Below are positions 1 to 5,143 of a stretch of DNA of 6,814 nucleotides, in pieces. The stretch is from an uncultured Eubacteriales bacterium. Lineage in GTDB: Bacteria; Bacillota; Clostridia; UBA1381. The notes below the pieces were generated by a model, which was given only the letters and a program-made list of their open reading frames with translations, searched no databases and was not told the origin of the DNA. Each line of letters opens with the position of its first letter. Position 1 is the first letter of the stretch. Made by a program: the position numbers and the translations under genes. The stretch lies in the NCBI GenBank assembly GCA_900556575.1, contig USPO01000081.1, positions 1-6,814 of the forward strand, given 5' to 3'.

Positions 1-9
1 TTCCGATCT
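1..9. other. Probable residual sequencing adapter at the contig end
   Basis: The window opens with TTCCGATCT, which is identical to the last nine bases of the standard Illumina adapter (ending GCTCTTCCGATCT) and lies exactly at the edge. On the minus strand it adds the codons GAT CGG to the permease reading frame just after the family-typical stretch LIDLMFTA. The permease is therefore trustworthy only down to about base 10. A nine-base chance match exactly at an end is unlikely but not impossible. Confidence 0.7.
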
Positions 10-527
10 GCCGTAAACATTAAATCAATCAGGCTTATCGCACTGAACACACTTGTTTCTTTTAAAAGGAATATTACATTTGCCACAAAAGCGGGAAAAC
101 TGATTGAAACAGCCTGCGGCAGAATTATATATCTCATTGACTGTAATCTGCTAAATCCCAAGCTGTATGCACTTTCCGACTGTATTGTGTCAACCGCCTC
201 TATTCCGCTTCTGAATGCCTCTGCCATGTAGCTGCCGCCGAGAAAGGCTAAACCCGCCGCACCGCATATTTCGGCATTTGTCTGTATACCTATTTTAGGC
301 AATCCGTAATATATAAAGAACAGCTGAACCAAAAGAGGTGTGTTTCTGCTAAGCTCTACATACACCGAAACAATTCTTTTAAGCACCGGAATTTTATAAT
401 AGCTTATAGCAGCACATATAAGACCGACTATAATGGAAAGAATTATTCCCATAACACCTATTTTAACCGTCAGCACCGCCGCTTTCTGATATAACGGCAG
501 ATATTTAAATATAAACTCCCAGCTCAG
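1..527 (-). CDS. Polar amino acid ABC transporter permease, HisM/GlnP type (partial, 3' end missing)
   Basis: This is an inner-membrane permease subunit of an amino acid ABC importer of the His/Glu/Gln/Cys family. Translating the minus strand gives about 175 codons without a stop. A hydrophobic segment (AAVLTVKIGVMGIILSIIVG) is followed by the family-typical ELSRNTPLLVQLFFIYYGLP, and later by the ATPase-contacting EAA-type loop, seen here as SESAYSLGFSRLQSMRYIILPQA. The C-terminal 40 or so residues are lost off the left edge. No ATG lies near the N-terminus. A CTG at 527-525 stands 8 nt after a GGAGG (540-536), while an in-frame TTG at 542-540 overlaps that GGAGG and has no Shine-Dalgarno of its own. 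The gene follows metQ in the same direction with a strong hairpin between them. Its own ATPase and binding protein would lie beyond the edge. Substrate is not determinable here; a sulfur amino acid such as cystine would fit the neighbours, but that is inference. Confidence 0.88.
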   Translation of the reverse strand, partial: MSWEFIFKYLPLYQKAAVLTVKIGVMGIILSIIVGLICAAISYYKIPVLKRIVSVYVELSRNTPLLVQLFFIYYGLPKIGIQTNAEICGAAGLAFLGGSYMAEAFRSGIEAVDTIQSESAYSLGFSRLQSMRYIILPQAVSISFPAFVANVIFLLKETSVFSAISLIDLMFTADR

Positions 528-542
528 AACAGCCGCCTCCAA
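525..542 (-). promoter_or_regulatory. Ribosome binding site and unusual (CTG or TTG) start of the permease gene
   Basis: On the minus strand GGAGG occupies 540-536, with CTG 8 nt further on at 527-525. The alternative TTG (542-540) overlaps the GGAGG and has no purine-rich site before it. The reading frame continues LSWEFIFKYLPLY, which resembles the N-terminus of family members, so the true start must lie here. CTG is favoured by spacing and TTG by codon preference. The choice is unresolved. Confidence 0.5.
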
Positions 543-552
543 TCTATTTTAA

Positions 553-588
553 CTGTAAATGAGCAATTTGAAAATTGCTCATTTACAG
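553..588 (-). terminator. 17-bp perfect inverted repeat between metQ and the permease (weak terminator or stability hairpin)
   Basis: The arms 553-569 (starting CTGTAAATGAGC) and 572-588 are exact reverse complements separated by two bases, so the transcript would form a very long AT-rich hairpin. It begins 16 nt after the metQ stop codon. On the minus strand the hairpin is followed by TTAAAATAG, which is not a proper U-run, so it may be a leaky terminator, an RNA-end stabiliser or an intergenic repeat copy rather than a full terminator. Confidence 0.6.
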
Positions 589-604
589 ACTTTAATTCTT
601 ATTA

Positions 605-1471
605 TTAGTTAAACGGTACTACCGCACCATCATAGTTGTCATTGATGAACTGCTTGATTTCATCTGACTTAAGAACCTCAACTAACTTCTTGATACCCTC
701 TTTTTCCTCGTTTCCTTCCTTAACAACTACGATATTAACATATGTCTTTGCAGCCTCCGAATCGCCTGCCTCATATGCAATCGAGTCCTTCTTTACCGAG
801 AAACCCGCCTCAAGTGCATAGTTTCCGTTAAGAACCACATATGCAGCCTCATCCTTAACTCGTGCAACCTGTGCTGCCTCAAGTTCCTGGAACTTTACGT
901 TGTGCGGATTTTCTGCAATATCGTTTACTGTTGCTGTAAGGCTTACACCGTCCTTTAACTTTAAAAGTCCGTTGTCCTGTAACAATAATAATGCTCTTGC
1001 TTCATTTGTTGTATCGTTCGGGATTGCTATAACGTCACCGTCCGAAATCTCATCCAATGTCTTTTTTGTTCCCGGATAAATACCGAACGGCTCATAATGA
1101 ATACCACCTACACTTACAAGGTGTGTTCCCTGCTCCTTGTTGAAGTTTTCAAGATACGGTAAATGCTCAACATAGTTTGCATCAAACTCTCCGCTCTCAA
1201 CAACAAGGTTCGGCTGTACATAGTCATCAAATACAGTCACCTCTAAGTCATAACCTTCCTTTTCAAGAATCGGCTTTGCCTTTTCAAGAATTTCAGCGTG
1301 CGGAGTTGATGATGCTGCAATCTTGATTGTCTTGCTTTCCGAAGAATTTGCTGCCGATGATTCATTTGATGCTGTATTCGACGCTGTGTTGCTTGATGCT
1401 CCGCAGCCTGTTAATGCTGCTCCGATTGTTAATGCTGCCGCTGCTGCGATTACTCTATTTAAATTTTTCAT
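605..1471 (-). CDS. metQ: Methionine ABC transporter substrate-binding lipoprotein MetQ (NlpA family)
   Basis: The 288-residue protein would capture methionine (typically L-, also D-methionine in this family) outside the membrane and deliver it to MetI-MetN. It starts with a lipoprotein signal: KNLNR, then a hydrophobic stretch, then the lipobox LTGC with the lipidated cysteine at residue 23. A Ser/Asn/Ala-rich linker covers about residues 25-47. The NlpA/Lipoprotein_9 domain fills the rest, with family landmarks TPHAEIL (56-62), NYVEHLPYL (99-107), YPG (132-134), IPNDTTNEARAL (150-161) and NGNYAL (215-220); the asparagines in the last two typically contact the ligand. The ATG has an AGAGG site 8 nt upstream, which supports this start. 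It begins 27 nt after metI, as the third gene of the metNIQ operon. Length and motifs are complete. Function is assigned by family and operon context. Confidence 0.95.
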   Translation of the reverse strand: MKNLNRVIAAAAALTIGAALTGCGASSNTASNTASNESSAANSSESKTIKIAASSTPHAEILEKAKPILEKEGYDLEVTVFDDYVQPNLVVESGEFDANYVEHLPYLENFNKEQGTHLVSVGGIHYEPFGIYPGTKKTLDEISDGDVIAIPNDTTNEARALLLLQDNGLLKLKDGVSLTATVNDIAENPHNVKFQELEAAQVARVKDEAAYVVLNGNYALEAGFSVKKDSIAYEAGDSEAAKTYVNIVVVKEGNEEKEGIKKLVEVLKSDEIKQFINDNYDGAVVPFN

Positions 1472-1498
1472 TTTAAGTACCTCTTTCTTTATTTCAAA

Positions 1499-2158
1499 TT
1501 ATTTACGTTTATCAAGTTTATTTGCAATTCCCATTCCTGCTGTCTGGAATATCTGGAATAATATCATTATAAGTATTACCGTTACAATCATTATATCCGT
1601 CTGCCAGCGGTAATATCCGTAGCGAACCGCAATATCTCCGAGTCCGCCGCCTCCGACCGTTCCTGCCATTGCAGAATAGCCGAGAATTGTTCCCAAGGCA
1701 ATTGTTGCACCCGTAATAAGCGAAGTTCTCGCCTCCGGCAGCAATACCTTTAATATTATTTTCATATTTGATGCTCCCATTGACTGTGCAGCCTCAATTA
1801 CACCCTTGTCAACTTCTTTTAATGAAGATTCAACCATTCGTGCAATATACGGTGCCGCCGCAATTACAAGCGGTACTATTGTAGCCGTTGAACCGTAACT
1901 CTTTCCTACAACAAGCCTTGTAAACGGTATAAGAAGTATAAGCAATATCAAAAACGGAATACTTCTTACTACATTTGAAATCACATCAAATATACTATAT
2001 ATAAATTTATTCGGTCTAAGTCCGTTTTTATCCGTAACAGTGAGAATTATCCCCATCGGAAGTCCAAGAATATAGCCGAACAGGGTTGAAAACACCGTCA
2101 TATATAAGGTGTCACGAATACCGCCCAAAATCATTTGAATTGTCTGTTCGTTCCACAT
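1499..2158 (-). CDS. metI: Methionine ABC transporter permease MetI
   Basis: This is the membrane-spanning subunit of the methionine importer. The protein of about 219 residues belongs to the BPD_transp_1 family, with hydrophobic segments around residues 20-40, 58-82, 95-110, 148-168 and 190-208. The EAA loop that docks on the ATPase is present as EAAQSMGASNMKIILKVLLPEA (about 122-143). The GTVGGGGLGDIAVRYGYYRW stretch (167-186) is typical of MetI. The stop codon of metN and the ATG overlap as TGATG (one shared base), a classic sign of translational coupling. A GTG one codon earlier (2161-2159) is in frame and gives a 4-nt overlap. The AGGAGG site (2174-2169) lies 10 nt from the ATG and 7 nt from the GTG, so either could be used. 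The protein ends 27 nt before metQ. Length is normal for the family and nothing is missing. Confidence 0.95.
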   Translation of the reverse strand: MWNEQTIQMILGGIRDTLYMTVFSTLFGYILGLPMGIILTVTDKNGLRPNKFIYSIFDVISNVVRSIPFLILLILLIPFTRLVVGKSYGSTATIVPLVIAAAPYIARMVESSLKEVDKGVIEAAQSMGASNMKIILKVLLPEARTSLITGATIALGTILGYSAMAGTVGGGGLGDIAVRYGYYRWQTDIMIVTVILIMILFQIFQTAGMGIANKLDKRK

Positions 2159-3189
2159 CACACTGTCACCTCCTCTGTTTCAAGACCATGATTTTCAAGA
2201 TATTCCTTAATCTTCGTCTTATGTGCTTTCGGAATACTCAAAATCATATCTCCCTGAGCCTTTCCTCCGATACTTCTCGTATTTGCCTTTAATATACTTA
2301 CCGGAATTTTAAACTCCAGGATAAGATTTGCTATTACCGGTTCGGAAGATGCATTTTCCGAGAATATCACTCTCAAGCCCGTGTTTCTTTCATCAGCCGC
2401 AAGAATTGTTCTGTAATCCGATTTTTCCGTATCTGACGGTAAATCTGATACATCCTTTGAAATCAATTCCCTTGCGGAAGCTGATTTCGGATGTGTGAAT
2501 ATTTCTTCTACGCTGCCGTTTTCAACGAGAGTTCCTTTTTCAAGAATCGCAACCCTGTTGCATATAGAACGAACAACCGACATTTGGTGAGTGATAATTA
2601 CAATTGTAATACCAAGCTCTTTATTTATTTTTTTTAGCAGCTCCAGTATTGAAGCCGTTGTCTGCGGGTCCAAGGCACTTGTTGCCTCGTCACAAAGCAG
2701 AATTTTCGGATTGAGTGCCAATGCTCTTGCAATTGCCGCCCTTTGCTTCTGACCTCCGGAAAGCTGAGCCGGATATGCCTTTTCCTTTTCAGCAAGACCT
2801 ACAATCTGCAAAAGCTCTCTCGCTCTCTTTACTGCCGCCGACTTCTTTACACCTTGTAATTGAAGCGGAAACAATACATTATTCAATATATTCTTTTGCA
2901 TCAATAAATTGAAGTGCTGAAATATCATTCCTATATCGGCTCTTAAGCCTCTCAATTCTTTCTCACTCAATTCATCGAGGTTATGACCGTCAACGGTAAC
3001 TTTCCCCTTGGTAGGACGCTCAAGGTAATTGATACATCGTACCAGAGTACTCTTTCCTGCACCCGACATACCGATAATGCCGTATATATCACCTTTTTCT
3101 ATATTTAATGATACATCATTCAAGGCATGTACCTGTCTGTCATCCTGCTCAAAGCTTTTGCTTATATGAGATAACTCTATAATGCTCAA
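2158..3189 (-). CDS. metN: Methionine ABC transporter ATP-binding protein MetN
   Basis: This is the cytoplasmic ATPase that powers methionine uptake through MetI. Counting from the upstream ATG at 3207, the nucleotide-binding domain shows Walker A GMSGAGKST (46-54), the Q-loop Gln97, the ABC signature LSGGQ (149-153), Walker B ILLCDEATSALD (169-180) and the H-loop His207. A C-terminal NIL-type regulatory domain follows (about 270-349). In this family it binds methionine and inhibits transport when the cell is replete, and it separates MetN from ordinary amino acid ATPases. Start choice: the ATG at 3207 has no Shine-Dalgarno, whereas TTG at 3189 has AGGAG 8 nt upstream and yields an N-terminus (SIIELSHISKSF) matching relatives. 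I therefore prefer the TTG start, giving 343 residues. The gene is first in metNIQ, downstream of a strong promoter, and overlaps metI by one base. Confidence 0.94.
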   Translation of the reverse strand: MSIIELSHISKSFEQDDRQVHALNDVSLNIEKGDIYGIIGMSGAGKSTLVRCINYLERPTKGKVTVDGHNLDELSEKELRGLRADIGMIFQHFNLLMQKNILNNVLFPLQLQGVKKSAAVKRARELLQIVGLAEKEKAYPAQLSGGQKQRAAIARALALNPKILLCDEATSALDPQTTASILELLKKINKELGITIVIITHQMSVVRSICNRVAILEKGTLVENGSVEEIFTHPKSASARELISKDVSDLPSDTEKSDYRTILAADERNTGLRVIFSENASSEPVIANLILEFKIPVSILKANTRSIGGKAQGDMILSIPKAHKTKIKEYLENHGLETEEVTV

Positions 3190-3204
3190 ATCCTCATCTC
3201 CTAT
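3187..3204 (-). promoter_or_regulatory. Ribosome binding site supporting a TTG start for metN
   Basis: The minus strand reads ATAGGAGATGAGGATTTG. The AGGAG lies 8 nt before TTG (3189-3187) and sits inside the reading frame of the upstream ATG (3207), which itself is preceded only by AT-rich sequence. The spacing favours initiation at TTG. The rarer start codon may lower the translation of metN. Confidence 0.6.
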
Positions 3205-3254
3205 CATATAATATTCTGTATCCGATTAATTCGTTTATGTGATTTAGTAACAAT

Positions 3255-3283
3255 ATATTAACACATAAATCCTATCTTGTCAA
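3255..3283 (-). promoter_or_regulatory. Sigma-A-type promoter of the metNIQ operon
   Basis: The minus strand has a perfect -35 TTGACA (3283-3278), a 17-bp spacer and the -10 TAATAT (3260-3255), preceded by an extended -10 TG (TGT just before the hexamer). Transcription would start near 3248, giving a leader of about 59 nt to the TTG start of metN. The -35 box is embedded in a palindrome, which suggests repression. Confidence 0.85.
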
Positions 3284-3287
3284 TAGG
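3271..3287. promoter_or_regulatory. Candidate operator 1: CCTAT-N7-ATAGG over the metN -35 box
   Basis: The arms CCTAT (3271-3275) and ATAGG (3283-3287) form an inverted repeat whose spacer and right arm cover the -35 hexamer. A protein bound here would block RNA polymerase. The layout also fits a T-N11-A dyad of the kind bound by LysR-type regulators, but the regulator family cannot be told from the sequence. Confidence 0.5.
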
Positions 3288-3325
3288 AAAATAGTATTTT
3301 AAATACCTATATTAACAATTTTATA

Positions 3326-3349
3326 AATTCCTATGAAATTATAGGGATT
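3326..3349. promoter_or_regulatory. Candidate operator 2: AATTCCTAT-N6-ATAGGGATT upstream of the metN promoter
   Basis: The nine-base arms 3326-3334 and 3341-3349 are inverted with a single mismatch, and share the CCTAT/ATAGG core with the palindrome over the -35 box. The centre is about 90 bp upstream of the predicted transcription start and about 59 bp from the other palindrome. A further CCTAT half-site lies between them at 3306-3310. Two related sites suggest cooperative binding, but this is inference. Confidence 0.45.
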
Positions 3350-3400
3350 TTTATTTAATAATTTGTTAATGTTGAGTTAAATAGTATTCTTTCTTATTAA

Positions 3401-3434
3401 CTTAAGCTATAGCCTGTTATCAGCTTAAGCTATA
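3401..3434. repeat. Tandemly spaced 11-bp direct repeats CTTAAGCTATA, also able to form a hairpin
   Basis: CTTAAGCTATA occurs at 3401-3411 and 3424-3434, 23 bp apart start to start. The second copy sits in the 10-bp palindrome AGCTTAAGCT (3422-3431). CTTAAGCT (3401-3408) can also pair with AGCTTAAG (3422-3429), extended by ATA/TAT with one bulged base. There is no U-run after it on the minus strand, so it is not an obvious terminator. Function is unknown; it may be a protein-binding site. Confidence 0.5.
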
Positions 3435-3460
3435 TATGAGAATAATTTTTTCTGTAAATT

Positions 3461-3510
3461 AAAAACACCCCTGCGGAAGGGAGAGATAAAACTTCCGAAA
3501 GAGTGTTTTT
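3461..3510 (-). terminator. Rho-independent terminator of the sucrose operon
   Basis: The two 19-base arms (3510-3492 and 3479-3461) flank a 12-nt loop. In the minus-strand RNA 18 of 19 positions pair, two of them as G-U wobbles, and the arm ends GUGUUUUU followed by AAUUU. On the plus strand the wobble positions become A/C mismatches, so the structure is best suited to stopping leftward transcription. It lies 97 nt after the EIIA stop codon. Confidence 0.85.
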
Positions 3511-3607
3511 AAAGTTATATCAATGGGAACACCAAATGAATGTGATTATCTTTTTTGCCCTTTTATGCACATAAATGACCAAGGTAATGCATATATCCGG
3601 CTATAAT

Positions 3608-4096
3608 TTATTTTGTATATGTCATAGCGACAGTTTCGCCGCCCTTTGATGTGCCGTAATTTACGTTTAAACCGCTGACAGCATCCATATTTGTTATAAT
3701 AACTATTGTGGTTGTTTTGTAACCCTTTGATTTTATAAAGTCCAAATCAGCCTCGGCTATCTTGTCACCCGCCTTGACCTTTTGTCCTTCCTTAACAAAC
3801 GGCTTGAATCCTTCGCCGTTAAGTGACACGGTGTCAAGACCTATATGAACCAATACATCAAGACCGTCATCCGTTGTAATCCCGTAAGCGTGGTATGTGT
3901 CAAACACCTGTGTAACCTTTCCACTCACCGGTGCATATACTTCATTCGATGAAGGAGTAACGGCAAATCCGTCACCTATCATCTTTGCCGAGAATACACC
4001 GTCACCTACTTCTTCAATGTTTATAACTTCACCGTTTTGTGTTGCAAGAAATTCCGGTGCCACTTCCTTTTTCTTTCCAAATCCGAATAATCCCAT
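3608..4096 (-). CDS. PTS system EIIA component, glucose/sucrose family (EIIA-Glc type)
   Basis: The 162-residue cytoplasmic phosphocarrier takes a phosphoryl group from HPr and passes it to an EIIB domain. It is a single PTS_EIIA_1 domain: FSAKMIGDGFAVTP (35-48), APVSGKV (55-61), then the two active-site-region histidines, His69 in TYHAYGI and His84 in VLVHIGLDTV. By analogy with EIIA-Glc, the latter is the phosphorylated residue. GEGFKPFVKEGQKVKAGD (94-111) is also typical. The ATG at 4096 is chosen because GGAGG lies 8 nt upstream; an in-frame ATG at 4129 would add 11 residues with no good site. The gene lies 44 nt after fructokinase and is the last of the operon. The upstream EIIBC ends without an EIIA domain, so this protein probably serves it, though it could also serve other EIIBC proteins lacking EIIA. 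Confidence 0.92.
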   Translation of the reverse strand: MGLFGFGKKKEVAPEFLATQNGEVINIEEVGDGVFSAKMIGDGFAVTPSSNEVYAPVSGKVTQVFDTYHAYGITTDDGLDVLVHIGLDTVSLNGEGFKPFVKEGQKVKAGDKIAEADLDFIKSKGYKTTTIVIITNMDAVSGLNVNYGTSKGGETVAMTYTK

Positions 4097-4140
4097 GATT
4101 TTATCCTCCATTCCGCTGTTTATCAGCATTATAAATAATC

Positions 4141-5106
4141 TTAGTTAAACTTCTTAATTAATTCTTCTATGTCATCGGCTCTGCCGTATGATGTTATCGC
4201 ACCGTGACCGCATACGCTGTGATTTGAATATGCATTCGCATATTTCAAAAAACCCTGCATTTCATCACTGCTTATTTCCTCTATTGCCTTTTCGCTTTCA
4301 ATCAGCTTAAATAGGAATGCACCTATTACGGCATCTCCGGCACCCGTGGTATCCACCGCCTTCACCGGATAATTTTCAGCCTTAACAGTGAAGTTCGGCG
4401 TAATTAACATAGAGCCTTCTTTTCCGAGCGAATATAAAACAGCCTTTGCACCGCCGTCAAACAATTTTTTCGCAGCTGTGTTTATATCCGTTTCACCTGT
4501 TATAAATTCAAGCTCTTCATCCGAAATTTTCAATATATCCGCATATTTCAGAAATTCTCTTACTGTTTTCTTGCATTCTTCCTCACTGTCCCAAAGCGGC
4601 AGTCGAATATTCGGGTCAAAGCTTATATATGCACCCGCCTTTTTAGCCTCTTCTATTGCCTTTATATGAGCCTTTTTCACAGGTGCGTCTATCAAATCCA
4701 CCGAGCAGAAATGAAGTACTCCGCAGTCTTTGAACCATTCCGGTTCAATCTGTTCCGGCTCCAAAAGCATATCCGCACTCGGTTTACGATAAAACGTAAA
4801 CTCTCTGCTGCCGTCATCCTTAAGCGATACAAATGCAAGTGCCGTATTTGCCTTATTTGTTCTCATAATATGGCTTGTATCGACTCCGGCTTTCTTTAGA
4901 GTATAAATTATATACTCGCCGAAACCGTCATTACCAAGCTGTGTAATTATTTCCGACTTTCCGCCGAGCAGCGAATATACCGCCGCAACATTTGAGGGAG
5001 CACCGCCGCAGGCACGTTCAAATGACGGTACTTCCTTAAATTCACAATTCACCTTTGACGGAATAAAATCTATCAAAGCCTCGCCAATGCTAATTAATTT
5101 CTTCAT
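4141..5106 (-). CDS. scrK: Fructokinase, PfkB/ribokinase family
   Basis: The 321-residue enzyme would phosphorylate, with ATP, the fructose released from sucrose-6-phosphate, giving fructose-6-phosphate for glycolysis. The N-terminus has GEALIDFIP (8-16). The PfkB substrate-side glycine motif GGAPSNVAAVYSLLGG follows (34-49), and the ATP-side signature VDTTGAGDAVIGAFL (251-265) carries the catalytic base Asp258. DAV replaces the more common DAF, a conservative change. FDPNIRLPLW (163-172) is typical of the fructokinase branch. The start at 5106 has GGAGG 7 nt upstream; a longer in-frame ATG at 5166 would overlap the previous gene by 23 nt and lacks support. The gene starts 37 nt after the sucrose-6-phosphate hydrolase and precedes EIIA. 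Position in a sucrose PTS operon makes fructose the likely substrate; another ketose is possible. Confidence 0.92.
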   Translation of the reverse strand: MKKLISIGEALIDFIPSKVNCEFKEVPSFERACGGAPSNVAAVYSLLGGKSEIITQLGNDGFGEYIIYTLKKAGVDTSHIMRTNKANTALAFVSLKDDGSREFTFYRKPSADMLLEPEQIEPEWFKDCGVLHFCSVDLIDAPVKKAHIKAIEEAKKAGAYISFDPNIRLPLWDSEEECKKTVREFLKYADILKISDEELEFITGETDINTAAKKLFDGGAKAVLYSLGKEGSMLITPNFTVKAENYPVKAVDTTGAGDAVIGAFLFKLIESEKAIEEISSDEMQGFLKYANAYSNHSVCGHGAITSYGRADDIEELIKKFN

Positions 5107-5143
5107 ATCTTTTCCTCCGAATACTGCCGTCCGCCGAAAGCAC

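Larger units (their letters stand above)
3208..3607. other. 400-bp gene-free regulatory region between the sucrose and methionine operons
   Basis: No convincing reading frame or RNA gene is visible on either strand. From right to left: 3607-3511 shows nothing recognisable; 3510-3461 is the sucrose operon terminator; 3434-3401 has 11-bp direct repeats; 3349-3326 and 3287-3271 are CCTAT/ATAGG palindromes; 3283-3255 is the metN promoter; and about 3248-3190 is the short metN leader. The stretch from 3255 to 3400 is strikingly AT-rich compared with the genes. Confidence 0.8.

Noticed and set aside
3570..3600. Tiny minus-strand frame of nine codons (MHYLGHLCA) after the EIIA gene
   Set aside because: It has no ribosome binding site and is too short to support as a gene.
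3208..3607. Possible SAM riboswitch, T-box, tRNA or small RNA in the large intergenic region
   Set aside because: I found no S-box or T-box core, no tRNA-like cloverleaf and no second promoter-terminator pair; only the terminator, repeats and the metN promoter are supportable.
4097..4129. Eleven extra N-terminal residues for EIIA from the ATG at 4129
   Set aside because: The GGAGG site 8 nt before the ATG at 4096 and the family N-terminus (GLFGFGKKK) favour the shorter form.
605..4150. The 10-mer TTAGTTAAAC at 605-614 and 4141-4150
   Set aside because: Both copies are simply the reverse complement of codons at the ends of metQ and fructokinase, which share a C-terminal Phe-Asn followed by a TAA stop; coincidence of coding sequence.
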